Positions 17,881-27,210 of a stretch of 64,000 nucleotides of DNA are shown one piece after another. The position numbers and the translations under genes were made by a program. Below the pieces are notes generated by a model that saw only the letters and a program-made list of their open reading frames with translations, made no database searches and was not told where the DNA came from. Each line of letters starts with the position of its first letter. Position 1 is the stretch's first letter. Origin of the DNA: CAMLFJ01 sp040902305 (lineage in GTDB: Bacteria > Methylomirabilota > Methylomirabilia > Rokubacteriales > CSP1-6). Where the stretch lies: contig JBBDXN010000144.1 in NCBI GenBank assembly GCA_040902305.1, positions 10,183 through 74,182 of the forward strand, given 5' to 3'.

Positions 17881-18493
17881 CGCCGAGCGCGATCAGCACC
17901 GCGCCGCTCGCTCCTTCGAGCCGCGCCCGCCAGAGCCGGCTCTCCACCAGAGGCCGGATGCGCACGAGCGAGCAGGACAGGAGCGACAGCCAGACGATGC
18001 CGATGCCGACGTGCAGCGCGCCCAGGAGCAGCGATCGCGCGAGGATCGGATCCTCCGGCCGGACGAACTGAGGCAGGAAGGCGAGATAGAAGAGTCCCAC
18101 CTTCGGGTTCAGCGCGTTGGTGAGGAGCCCCTCCAGGAAGGATCGCAGGTGCCGCGTCCCCGACCGGCCCGCGTCCGCGGCCGCGGCGGCCGGCGCCCCC
18201 GCGTCGGCCCGCCACCAGCCGCGGATCGACTGGATCCCGAGGACGATCAGGTAGACCGCGCCGCCCCACTTGAGCGCGCGGAAGGCATCCGCCGAGCGGA
18301 CCAGGATGAGCGAGACGCCGATCGCGGAGAGCGCGGCGTGGACGAAGCAGCCGGCGGCGATACCCGCGGTGGTCGCGAACCCGGCGGCGCGGCCCCGCCC
18401 GAGGACGTTGCGCACCACGAGCAGGGTGTCGGCGCCCGGGGTCACCGCCAGCAGGGTGGCCACCACCAGAAAGGTCCAGAGCTGCGGGTCCAT
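17855..18493 (-). CDS. LysE/RhtB family amino-acid exporter
   Basis: 212 aa from ATG 18493, preceded by GGAG at ideal spacing; ATG 18502 lacks one. Six helices are visible with the family motif LLAVTPGADTLLVVRNVLGRG near the N-terminus and LTNALNPKVGLFYLAFLPQF in the centre. Members export amino acids such as lysine, threonine or homoserine lactone; the substrate is unknown. The 3' end overlaps the end of the MrfB-like gene. Confidence 0.88.
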   Translation of the reverse strand: MDPQLWTFLVVATLLAVTPGADTLLVVRNVLGRGRAAGFATTAGIAAGCFVHAALSAIGVSLILVRSADAFRALKWGGAVYLIVLGIQSIRGWWRADAGAPAAAAADAGRSGTRHLRSFLEGLLTNALNPKVGLFYLAFLPQFVRPEDPILARSLLLGALHVGIGIVWLSLLSCSLVRIRPLVESRLWRARLEGASGAVLIALGVRLAADRR

Positions 18494-18532
18494 GCGCTCC
18501 ATTGTAGCCGCGCCTGCCCTCTCGGTTTAGGT

Positions 18533-18561
18533 TTGACACATTCATATAATTAGGGTAGCCT
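18533..18561 (+). promoter_or_regulatory. promoter of the iron ABC transporter
   Basis: TTGACA (18533-18538), exact 17-bp spacer, TAGCCT (18556-18561). The -10 box is embedded in an iron-box palindrome. Confidence 0.65.
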
Positions 18562-18568
18562 CACCCTC
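18550..18568. promoter_or_regulatory. IdeR/DtxR-like iron box
   Basis: TTAGGGTAGCCTCACCCTC matches the IdeR consensus TTAGGTTAGSCTAACCTAA at 14 of 19 positions. It covers the -10 box of the promoter upstream of the ferric-iron binding protein, the usual place for metal-dependent repression. Confidence 0.6.
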
Positions 18569-18606
18569 CGCTTCACCATCCACGGCACGGCGAGGGAGAC
18601 ACGAGC

Positions 18607-19629
18607 ATGGCGACACGGCGAGCGAGGCGAGGCGGGTCCCGGATCCTGGCGGTGGCGCTGGGCGTGGCCGCCTGGGGCCTGATCGCGGCGGCCCAGGCGG
18701 ACGAGGTCATGGTGTACACGGCTCGGGCGCACTATGGGCAGGAGCCGGTGATGGAAGCCTTCACGAAGAAGACCGGCATCGCGGTCCGAAGCTTCGGCGG
18801 CGAGTCCGGCGCGCTGTTCGAGCGCCTGAAGGCCGAGGGCGACAAGACGCCGGCCGACGTGCTGATCAGCGTCGATGCGGGTAACCTCTGGAACGCGGCG
18901 CGCGCCGGGCTGCTCGGCAAGATGGATTCGCCCGAGGTCGTGGCCAACATCCCGGCCCACCTGCGCGACCCCGAGAACCGGTGGGTCGGGCTCACGGTCA
19001 GGGCCCGCACCATCATGTACAACACCCAGAAAGTGAAGCCCGCGGAGCTCTCGACGTACGAGGCGCTCGGCGATCCCAGATGGAAGGGGCGGCTCTGCCT
19101 CCGTCCCTCCACCCACATCTACAATCAATCGCTGATCGCGACCATGATCAAGCGGCACGGCGAGGCCAAGGCCGAGAGCATCGTGAAGGGCTGGGTCGCC
19201 AACAATCCGACCCTGATCAACGGCGACACCAAGGTGCTGGAGGCGGTGGCGGCCGGGCAGTGCGACGTCGCCCTGACCAACAGCTACTATCTCGGGCGCA
19301 TCCTCGCCAAGAACGCGACCTTCCCGGTGGCCGCCTTCTGGGCCAACCAGCAGACGACCGGGACCCACGTGAACATCTCGGGCGCCGGCGTCACCGCGCA
19401 CGCCAGGAACCGGGCGGCGGCGATCAAGCTGATCGAGTTCCTGACGAGCCCCGAGGCCCAGCAGATGTTCGCCGACGCCAACTTCGAGTACCCGGCCAAC
19501 CCGCAGGCGGGGGTGAACCCGGTCATCGCCAAGTGGGGCAAGTTCAAGCAGGACGACACCAACGTCGCGGCGGCGGGCGAGTTCCAGGCCGCGGCGACGA
19601 AGCTGGCGGATCGGGCGGGCTACAAGTAG
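18607..19629 (+). CDS. ferric iron ABC transporter substrate-binding protein (FutA/FbpA type)
   Basis: 340 aa. The signal peptide ends near AQA|DEV (residue 31), so the protein is periplasmic. The fold is a ferric-binding type II protein, with MVYTARAHYG at the mature N-terminus and adjacent tyrosines Y227-Y228 in TNSYYLGRIL, the FutA/FbpA iron ligands. The end GVNPVIAKWGKFKQD is also FutA-like. It delivers Fe(III) to the permease that follows after 7 bases. An IdeR-like box upstream predicts repression by iron. Confidence 0.9.
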   Translation: MATRRARRGGSRILAVALGVAAWGLIAAAQADEVMVYTARAHYGQEPVMEAFTKKTGIAVRSFGGESGALFERLKAEGDKTPADVLISVDAGNLWNAARAGLLGKMDSPEVVANIPAHLRDPENRWVGLTVRARTIMYNTQKVKPAELSTYEALGDPRWKGRLCLRPSTHIYNQSLIATMIKRHGEAKAESIVKGWVANNPTLINGDTKVLEAVAAGQCDVALTNSYYLGRILAKNATFPVAAFWANQQTTGTHVNISGAGVTAHARNRAAAIKLIEFLTSPEAQQMFADANFEYPANPQAGVNPVIAKWGKFKQDDTNVAAAGEFQAAATKLADRAGYK

Positions 19630-19636
19630 CTCCGAC

Positions 19637-21292
19637 GTGGCGGTAGGGCCCGCGGCCCGCGTGCTCGCCCGGCGGCCGGCGGGGCCGTCCCTCTGGACCT
19701 GGCTCGCGGTGGGCATCGCGACGGTGCTCGCGGTGCCCATCGCGGCGGTCGTTTCCTCGCTGGCCATTCCCTCGGGCGACGTCTGGCTCCATCTGTGGCG
19801 CACCCAGCTCCTCGAGCTGATCGGCCAGACCCTCATGCTGCTGGTCGGGGTCGGCGCCGGGACCCTGGTCGTGGGCGGCGGGCTCGCCTGGCTCGTCGTG
19901 CACCATCGCTTCCCCGGCCGCGGGGTGCTCGAGTGGGCGCTGATCCTGCCGCTGGCGGTGCCGGCCTACGTGATCGGCTTCGCGTTCATCGGGCTCTTCG
20001 AGTACTCGGGCCCGGTGCAGGGGGCGCTGCGCGGCTGGCTCGGCGCGGGCGCGCGGCTGCCCGAGATCCGCTCCTACGGGGGCGTGGTGGGCATGATGAC
20101 GCTGGTGTTCTACCCCTACGTTTACCTGCTGGCGCGCGTCGCGTTCCGCGAGCAGGGGGCCGCCGCGGTGGAGATTGCCCGAATGTTGGGCCGCTCGCGT
20201 GCCGGCGCGTTCCTCCGGATCACGGTGCCGCTGGCGCGACCGGCGCTGGTGGCCGGCGTGGCCCTGGCGATGATGGAGGCTCTCGCCGACTTCGGCACCG
20301 TCGCCACCTTCGGCTACCGCACGCTCACCGAGGCGATCTACCGGGTCTGGTACGGGATGTTCGACCGCATCGCGGCCACCCAGCTCGCCAGCGTGCTGCT
20401 CCTCTTCGCGGCGGGCCTGCTGCTACTCGAGCGCCACTCCCGCGGCCGGGCGCGTTTCACCCAGACCGGGCGGCGCGGGCCAGCGGTGGAGGCGGTGCGC
20501 CTCTCCCGCTGGCGGGCCGCCGCCGCGACGGGCGCCTGCGTGGGGGTGCTCGCGCTCGCCTTCCTGCTGCCGGTGGGCCAGCTCGCGTGGTGGGCGGTCG
20601 CGGCGGTCCGCGCGGGGCAGGTGGCGCCGGACTTCGCGGGGCTCCTCTGGCACACCTGCGTCCTCGCGGGCATCACCGCCGCGGTCGCCTCCCTGCTGGC
20701 GGTGCTGCTCGCCTACGCGGGCCGTTTGCACGGCACCGCCACGGTGCGCGTGGCGGCCCAGCTCGCGTCCATGGGCTACGCGCTGCCCGGCGCGGTGATC
20801 GCGGTCGGGGTGCTGCTGCCGCTCGCGTGGGCCGACCACGCGCTCGTGCCGCCGCTCGAGCGGGCGCTGGGCCGGCCGCTGGGGCTACTGCTCACCGGCT
20901 CCGCCGCCGGTCTGATCCTCGCCTACGTGGTGCGCTTCCTCGCGGTCGGACTGCAGACCGTGGACGCGAGCCTCGCCAAGATCCCGCCGAGCCTCGACGA
21001 CGCGGCGCGGATGCTGGGGGCCCGGCCGGGGTCGGCGCTGCGGCGCGTGCATCTTCCGCTCGTGCGGGGCGGGCTGCTGACCGCGGTCGTGCTCGTCTTC
21101 GTGGAGACCATGAAGGAGATGCCGGCCACCCTGCTGCTCCGTCCGATCGGGCTCAATACCCTCGCGGTGGAGATCTGGGAGCGTACCTCCGAGGCGATGT
21201 GGCAGGAGGCCGCGGTGCCCGCGCTGACCCTGGTCGGGGTGGGCCTGCTGCCGGTGGTGTTGCTGATCCGGCTGACGTCGTCGCGCCGGTAA
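19637..21292 (+). CDS. ferric iron ABC transporter permease (FbpB/SfuB type, fused two-half)
   Basis: 551 aa from GTG 19637. There are two tandem permease halves of about six helices each. Each half has an EAA loop: one around VEIARMLGRSRAGAFLRITVPLAR, the other around LDDAARMLGARPGSALRRVHLP. This duplicated layout is typical of FbpB/SfuB/FutB. It belongs with the binding protein just upstream. The matching ATPase is on the opposite strand at 21352-22380. Confidence 0.9.
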   Translation: MAVGPAARVLARRPAGPSLWTWLAVGIATVLAVPIAAVVSSLAIPSGDVWLHLWRTQLLELIGQTLMLLVGVGAGTLVVGGGLAWLVVHHRFPGRGVLEWALILPLAVPAYVIGFAFIGLFEYSGPVQGALRGWLGAGARLPEIRSYGGVVGMMTLVFYPYVYLLARVAFREQGAAAVEIARMLGRSRAGAFLRITVPLARPALVAGVALAMMEALADFGTVATFGYRTLTEAIYRVWYGMFDRIAATQLASVLLLFAAGLLLLERHSRGRARFTQTGRRGPAVEAVRLSRWRAAAATGACVGVLALAFLLPVGQLAWWAVAAVRAGQVAPDFAGLLWHTCVLAGITAAVASLLAVLLAYAGRLHGTATVRVAAQLASMGYALPGAVIAVGVLLPLAWADHALVPPLERALGRPLGLLLTGSAAGLILAYVVRFLAVGLQTVDASLAKIPPSLDDAARMLGARPGSALRRVHLPLVRGGLLTAVVLVFVETMKEMPATLLLRPIGLNTLAVEIWERTSEAMWQEAAVPALTLVGVGLLPVVLLIRLTSSRR

Positions 21293-21315
21293 CTTGAGGA
21301 CCATCCCTCACCCTG

Positions 21316-21338
21316 CCCTCTCCCCGGAGGGGCGAGGG
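21316..21338. terminator. hairpin between convergent iron-transport genes
   Basis: A stem CCCTC-T-CCCC / GGGG-C-GAGGG with a 3-nt loop lies between the convergent stops at 21292 and 21352. No strong T-tract follows on either side, so it may be a weak bidirectional terminator. Confidence 0.45.
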
Positions 21339-21351
21339 GGATGAGGCGGGA

Positions 21352-22380
21352 CTACCTTTCAAAGGCGACGACGTGGAGCACGTGGGCCTCGGGCCGTACC
21401 CGCATGCCGGTCGGGAGCACCGAGGCCGAGGGCTGCGAGGAGTGGACCCGATCGCCCGAGGGCAGCCGGATGCAGTACACCGTCTCCGAGCCCCGGAAGT
21501 ACCGCCGGGTGATCACCCCGGTCCCGTCCGCCTGCGGCACGAAGGTGATGTCGTCGGGGCGGATCATCACGTCCACCGGGCCGCCCTGCGGGAGCTGGTC
21601 CACGTTGGCGAAGGTACCCACCTCGGTCACGATCCCCTGCGAGGTCACCACGCCGGGGAGGAAGTCGGCGGCACCCACGAACGCGGCCACGAAGCGCGTG
21701 GCCGGACGGTGATAGAGCTCCTGCGGTGGCGCGACCTGCTCGATGCGCCCGGCCTGGAGTACACCCACGCGATCGGCCAGCGTGAACGCCTCCTCCTGGT
21801 CGTGGGTGACGAACACCGCGGTGGTGCGGCTCGTCCGGAGGATGCGCTCCACCTCGTCGCGCATCTGGGTGCGGAGGTCGGCGTCCAGGTTGGAGAAAGG
21901 CTCGTCGAGGAGCATCAGGGCGGGGGCGGGGGCCAGGGCCCGCGCGAGGGCCACCCGCTGCTGCTGCCCGCCCGACAGCTCGTGCGGGTAGCGCGGACCG
22001 AAGCCGCCCAGCCCGACCAGGTCGAGGACCTCGTCGACCCGGGGCCGGCGGGCCGCGCGCGGCAGGCCGAACGCCACGTTGTCGTCGACGGTCAGGTGGG
22101 GAAACAGCGCGTACTCCTGGAAGACGATGCCGATGCCCCGCTCCTCGGGCGGCACCGCGCGGCCGGGCCCGGCCACCACCTGACCGCGCAGGGTGATGGA
22201 GCCCGCGTCGGGGGTCTCGAGGCCGGCGATGAGGCGCAGCGTGGTGGTCTTGCCGCAGCCCGAGGGGCCGAGCAGCGCGAGGATCTCGCCCTCGGCCACG
22301 CGGAGCGAGAGGCCGTCCACCGCGGGCGGCTCCGTCGCGCTGAAATGCTTGGTGACCCGGTCGAGGATCAGAGGATCCAC
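21352..22380 (-). CDS. ABC transporter ATP-binding protein, FbpC/PotA type
   Basis: 342 aa from GTG 22380, two bases after the dehydrogenase stop. Walker A is GPSGCGKTT, the Q-loop lies in IVFQEYALFPHLTV, the signature is LSGGQQQRVALARAL and Walker B is LMLLDEPFSNLD. A C-terminal TOBE-like regulatory domain is at about 240-342 (VMIRPDDITFVP). Its class pairs with FbpB-type permeases, and the convergent neighbour is exactly such a permease without an ATPase. It most likely completes the iron transporter. Confidence 0.9.
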   Translation of the reverse strand: MDPLILDRVTKHFSATEPPAVDGLSLRVAEGEILALLGPSGCGKTTTLRLIAGLETPDAGSITLRGQVVAGPGRAVPPEERGIGIVFQEYALFPHLTVDDNVAFGLPRAARRPRVDEVLDLVGLGGFGPRYPHELSGGQQQRVALARALAPAPALMLLDEPFSNLDADLRTQMRDEVERILRTSRTTAVFVTHDQEEAFTLADRVGVLQAGRIEQVAPPQELYHRPATRFVAAFVGAADFLPGVVTSQGIVTEVGTFANVDQLPQGGPVDVMIRPDDITFVPQADGTGVITRRYFRGSETVYCIRLPSGDRVHSSQPSASVLPTGMRVRPEAHVLHVVAFER

Positions 22381-22382
22381 GG

Positions 22383-23378
22383 CTAGCCGCGCGCCAAGAC
22401 CTCGGGATTGACCGGGGTCGGCGGCGTCTTGCCTTCCAGCACGGCCAGGCAGTTCTCCACCGCCAGCGTCGCCATCTTGAGGCGCGTCTCGTGCGAGGCG
22501 CTGGCGATGTGGGGAGCCAGCACCACGTTGGGCAGCCCGATGAGGCCCGGGTGTACCTTCGGCTCCTCCTCGAAGACGTCGAGGCCCGCGCCCGCGATCC
22601 GGCCCTCGGCGAGGGCCTGGACGAGCGCGGCCTCGTCCACCACCGGACCCCGCGCGGCATTGATCAGGTACGCGGTCTTCTTCATGGTCCGCAGCGACTC
22701 GGCATTGATCAGGTGGCGGGTCTCGGGGCTGAGCGGGGTGTGCAGGGTCACGAAGTCGGACTCCCGCAGGAGGGTGGCGAGGTCGACGCGGGTGGCGTTG
22801 AGCTCGCGCTCGATGGCGGCGTCGGCGGCCACCGCGTCCTGGTAGAGCACGCGCATGCCGAAGCCCAGGGCGCGCCGGGCCATGGCGCGGCCGATGCGGC
22901 CGAACCCGACCACCCCGAGGGTCTTGCCGTGGATGTCGCCGCCCAGCAACAGCATGTATTCCCACTGGTCGAACCGGCCCTCGCGGGTGTAACGATCCGC
23001 CTCCACCAGCCGGCGGGCCGTCGCCATGAGCAGCGTCCAGGCGAAGTCGGCGGTGGTGTCGGTCAGCACGTCGGGGGTGTTGGTGACCACGACGCCGCGC
23101 CGGCTGCACGCGGCGACGTCGACGTTGTTGTAGCCCACCGCGACGTTGGAAACCACGCGCAGCGAGGGGCAGGCCGCGAGCAGCGCCTCATCGATGCCCT
23201 CGCTGATCACGCAGATGAGCCCGTGCTTGCCGGCCAGACGCGTCAGGAGCTCGGCGCGCGGCATGGGCGCGTCCTTGCCGTACGCATCGACCTCGGCCCG
23301 GCTGCGCGCGAGCCGGACGGCCGGCTCCGGTAGGAGACGGGAGATCAGGATCGCGGGTTTGCCGGCGCCGGTGGTCAT
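22383..23378 (-). CDS. D-isomer-specific 2-hydroxyacid dehydrogenase (glyoxylate/hydroxypyruvate reductase-like)
   Basis: 331 aa. The NAD-binding motif GVVGFGRIGRAMARRALGFG is central. Catalytic residues are visible as Arg in NAARGPVVDE, Glu in GLDVFEEEP and His in APHIASASHETR. The N-terminal half SNVAVGYNNVDV is typical of GyaR/GhrB enzymes reducing glyoxylate or hydroxypyruvate with NAD(P)H. It is translated just ahead of the FbpC-type ATPase, an odd pairing with no evident metabolic link. Confidence 0.9.
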   Translation of the reverse strand: MTTGAGKPAILISRLLPEPAVRLARSRAEVDAYGKDAPMPRAELLTRLAGKHGLICVISEGIDEALLAACPSLRVVSNVAVGYNNVDVAACSRRGVVVTNTPDVLTDTTADFAWTLLMATARRLVEADRYTREGRFDQWEYMLLLGGDIHGKTLGVVGFGRIGRAMARRALGFGMRVLYQDAVAADAAIERELNATRVDLATLLRESDFVTLHTPLSPETRHLINAESLRTMKKTAYLINAARGPVVDEAALVQALAEGRIAGAGLDVFEEEPKVHPGLIGLPNVVLAPHIASASHETRLKMATLAVENCLAVLEGKTPPTPVNPEVLARG

Positions 23379-23421
23379 GGGCTATCTTCCCAAGGTGTTT
23401 ATTTTAAAGGTCATTTTAGAT

Positions 23422-23449
23422 TTGACTTCGCCGAGACCGCTGTTATATT
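23422..23449 (+). promoter_or_regulatory. groESL promoter
   Basis: TTGACT (23422-23427), 16-bp spacer, TATATT (23444-23449). The CIRCE operator starts within the -10 box. Confidence 0.75.
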
Positions 23450-23474
23450 AGCACTCGGCGTGGTTGAGTGCTAA
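23448..23474. promoter_or_regulatory. CIRCE operator (HrcA site)
   Basis: A perfect TTAGCACTC-N9-GAGTGCTAA lies upstream of groES. This is the classical HrcA-binding site, so groESL should be repressed by HrcA and induced by heat. Confidence 0.97.
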
Positions 23475-23536
23475 GCCCCGCAGAGCGGGACCAGCCCGCA
23501 AGGCCCAACATCTTACTATCGGGAGGCGCGTTGACT

Positions 23537-23824
23537 ATGAAGATTCGTCCGTTGCATGACCGAATCCTCGTGAAGCGGGAGGAGGAGAAAGAGGTCAAGA
23601 AGGGCGGGATCATCATCCCGGACACCGCGAAGGAGAAGCCCCAGGAGGGCAAGGTCGTCGCGGTGGGGGGCGGGAAGGTGAACGAGGACGGCAAGAAGAT
23701 CCCCCTGGACGTGAAGGCGGGCGACAAGATCCTCTTCGGCAAGTACTCGGGCTCCGAGGTCAAGCTGGACGACGAGGAGTACCTGATCCTGCGTGAAGAG
23801 GACGTGCTCGCCATCATCGAGTAG
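23537..23824 (+). CDS. groES: co-chaperonin GroES
   Basis: 95 aa, the normal GroES length. The start MKIRPLHDRILVKR and the phrase GGIIIPDTAKEKPQEGKVVAVG (mobile loop region) are diagnostic. The C-terminus is EEYLILREEDVLAIIE. The ATG at 23537 is preceded by GGGAGG. It caps the GroEL folding chamber. It is the first gene of the CIRCE-controlled groESL operon. Confidence 0.98.
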   Translation: MKIRPLHDRILVKREEEKEVKKGGIIIPDTAKEKPQEGKVVAVGGGKVNEDGKKIPLDVKAGDKILFGKYSGSEVKLDDEEYLILREEDVLAIIE

Positions 23825-23927
23825 CCGGAGCAGCCGTCGCCGGAGATCGTCGAGCGCAACGAAACGAACCCGACCGGCCCCGCGTGGGCACGGTCAATTC
23901 CATCGAGTCGCGAGGAGGAGAACCAGA

Positions 23928-25547
<1,620 letters not shown>

Positions 25548-25579
25548 ACCCGCCGTAGACCGCGACCGGGTGCGGGAGG

Positions 25580-25608
25580 CGGCCCTTGCCGGAACACGGC
25601 AAGGGCCG
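25580..25608 (+). terminator. intrinsic terminator after groEL
   Basis: A perfect 12-bp stem CGGCCCTTGCCG / CGGCAAGGGCCG with a 5-nt loop, followed by TTCCCTTTTGT. Confidence 0.92.
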
Positions 25609-25635
25609 TTCCCTTTTGTCCACTCTTGACCCGGG

Positions 25636-25664
25636 TTGTCTTTGGCGGCAGGCTCTGGTAACGT
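25636..25664 (+). promoter_or_regulatory. probable promoter of the rpsF-ssb-rpsR-rplI-dnaB operon
   Basis: TTGTCT (25636-25641), 17-bp spacer, TAACGT (25659-25664) preceded by TGG. A short hairpin (CGCTT-caa-AGCG) lies in the predicted leader. Confidence 0.5.
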
Positions 25665-25696
25665 TAGCGCTTCAAAGCGTCGAAATAGCTGAGGAG

Positions 25697-26056
25697 GTGA
25701 GTGTTCTGTACCCGTACGAGACCCTACTGATTTTCGACCCGCGGCTCCCCGAGGAGGACATGACCGCCCTCCTGTCCAAGCTGCAGGAGACCGTCAAGTC
25801 GCTCGGGGGTGAGGTGGCCAAGGCGGAGAGCTGGGGCAAGCGGCGGCTCGCCTACGAGATCCGCAAGCAGCGAGAAGGCACCTACGCGGTCATCGAGTGC
25901 AAGGCGGAACCGACCACGATCAAGGAGTTCGAGCGCCAGCTCAAGCTCAACGAACAGGTCCTCCGGTACTTCACGACCCGCGTCCCCGCACCCAAGCGGA
26001 TCCGGTCGGCGCCGAAGCCGTCGGCGCCGGCGCCGACGGTGGAGGAGGCTGTCTGA
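25697..26056 (+). CDS. rpsF: 30S ribosomal protein S6
   Basis: The S6 core is clear: YPYETLLIFDPRLPEEDMTALL, then GGEVAKAESWGKRRLAYEIRKQREGTYAVIECKAEP and LNEQVLRYFTTRV. The start is unusual. GTG 25697 is the only standard codon in frame nearby, but it lies inside the AGGAGGTGA ribosome site. CTG 25706 has ideal spacing (8 bases after GGAGG) and would give MYPYETLLIF, aligning with the normal S6 N-terminus. The start is therefore unsettled. S6 binds S18 in the 30S platform; the S18 gene is two genes downstream. Confidence 0.93.
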   Translation: MSVLYPYETLLIFDPRLPEEDMTALLSKLQETVKSLGGEVAKAESWGKRRLAYEIRKQREGTYAVIECKAEPTTIKEFERQLKLNEQVLRYFTTRVPAPKRIRSAPKPSAPAPTVEEAV

Positions 26057-26466
26057 TGGCGAACCTGAACCGAGTCTTCCTGATGGGTAACCTGACCAGG
26101 ACCCCGGAGCTGCGATACACCCCCAGCGGCACCGCGGTGGCCGATCTCCGGCTGGCCGTCAACCGCAACTACACGACGCAGGGCGGGGAGAAGCGCGAAG
26201 AGACCTGCTTCCTCACGGTGGTGGTGTGGGGCAAGCAGGCCGAGAGCTGCGGCGAGTATCTCGACAAGGGCAGCCCGATCATGGTCGAGGGCCGCCTGCA
26301 GACCCGCGATTGGGAAACGAAGGACGGCCAGAAGCGCAGTGTCGTCGAGGTCGTCGCGGAGCGCGTGCAGTTCATGGGACGCAGCAAGTCCGCCGCCGCG
26401 TCCGCGCCCGGCGTACCCGAGCCGGTCGAGGCGGGTGGCGAAGCCGACGACGAAGTGCCGTTCTAG
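26056..26466 (+). CDS. ssb: single-stranded DNA-binding protein
   Basis: 136 aa; the ATG overlaps the rpsF stop (TGATG). The OB-fold N-terminus is NRVFLMGNLTRTPELRYTPSGTAVADLRLAVNR. Aromatic DNA-contact positions fall in TCFLTVVVWGKQAES and TRDWETKDGQKR. A flexible linker ends in the acidic tip DDEVPF, the docking site for repair and replication proteins. Position between rpsF and rpsR is the classic arrangement. Confidence 0.96.
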   Translation: MANLNRVFLMGNLTRTPELRYTPSGTAVADLRLAVNRNYTTQGGEKREETCFLTVVVWGKQAESCGEYLDKGSPIMVEGRLQTRDWETKDGQKRSVVEVVAERVQFMGRSKSAAASAPGVPEPVEAGGEADDEVPF

Positions 26467-26496
26467 GCCGTCCCGTTCCAAGAGGAGGAACACGCC

Positions 26497-26742
26497 ATTC
26501 CGCCAGGTGGGAAGCCCGTCAAGCGGCGCCGATTCGGTCGCCGCAAGGTTTGCAAGTTCTGCGTGGACAAGGTCAGCCTGATCGACCACAAGGATATCCG
26601 CCGGCTCCGGAGCTTCGTGTCGGAGCGAGGCAAGATCACCCCGCGCCGTATCTCGGGGAGCTGCGCCCGCCACCAGCGGCAGCTCACTCGCGCCGTCCGG
26701 CGCGCCCGCACGGTGGCCTTGCTGGCCCAGAGCTCGGACTGA
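26497..26742 (+). CDS. rpsR: 30S ribosomal protein S18 (apparent ATT start)
   Basis: 81 aa read from ATT 26497: residues KPVKRRRFGRRKVCKFC, then LIDHKDIRRLRSFVSERGKITPRR and ISGSCARHQRQLTRAVRRAR, an unmistakable S18. No ATG, GTG or TTG lies in frame between the upstream stop and the core. ATT follows GAGGAGG by 8 bases, the ideal spacing. CKFC plus the cysteine in GSCARH suggest a zinc-binding (C+) S18. An AUU start is known for infC in E. coli, where it makes translation sensitive to IF3. The gene is easily missed by ORF callers. Confidence 0.9.
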   Translation: MPPGGKPVKRRRFGRRKVCKFCVDKVSLIDHKDIRRLRSFVSERGKITPRRISGSCARHQRQLTRAVRRARTVALLAQSSD

Positions 26743-26764
26743 GTGGGCGAGTGAGGAGCGGGTC

Positions 26765-27208
26765 ATGAAAATCATCCTGATGGACGATGTGCCGACCCTG
26801 GGGCGCCGCGGCGAGGTGCGCGACGTCTCCGACGGCTACGCGCGCAATTTCCTGCTGCCCCAGAAGCTCGCCCTCCACGCCACCCCCGCCAATCTCAAGA
26901 ACATCGAGCAGATCAAGGCGCGCCAGGATGCCCAGGCCGTCAAGCTGCGGGCCGACGCGCAGGGCCAGGCCCACGCGATCGAGGCCCTGCACTTCGCCCA
27001 GCGCCGGCAGGCCTCCGACGAAGGCAAGCTGTTCGGCTCGGTGGGTCGCGCCGACGTGGCGAGCTTCCTGTCCCAGCACGGCATCGAGATCGAGCGGCGT
27101 CGGATCGGACTCGACGAGCCCATCAAGACGCTCGGCGAGTTCACGGTGCCGGTGCGCCTGCACGCCGACATCACCGCCCGGCTCAAGGTGTCCGTCGCCC
27201 GCGAGTAG
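26765..27208 (+). CDS. rplI: 50S ribosomal protein L9
   Basis: 147 aa. The N-terminal domain MKIILMDDVPTLGRRGEVRDVSDGYARNFLLP is the L9 signature. A long connecting helix rich in Ala/Gln/Lys follows, then the C-terminal domain with KLFGSVGRADVASFL and TLGEFTVPVRLHADITARLKV. L9 binds domain V of 23S rRNA near the L1 stalk. A GAGGAG ribosome site precedes the ATG. Confidence 0.97.
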   Translation: MKIILMDDVPTLGRRGEVRDVSDGYARNFLLPQKLALHATPANLKNIEQIKARQDAQAVKLRADAQGQAHAIEALHFAQRRQASDEGKLFGSVGRADVASFLSQHGIEIERRRIGLDEPIKTLGEFTVPVRLHADITARLKVSVARE

Positions 27209-27210
27209 CC

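Noticed and set aside
18533..18550. TTGACA followed by TATAAT as a promoter
   Set aside because: The two boxes are only six bases apart; the TTGACA-17-TAGCCT pairing is geometrically correct.
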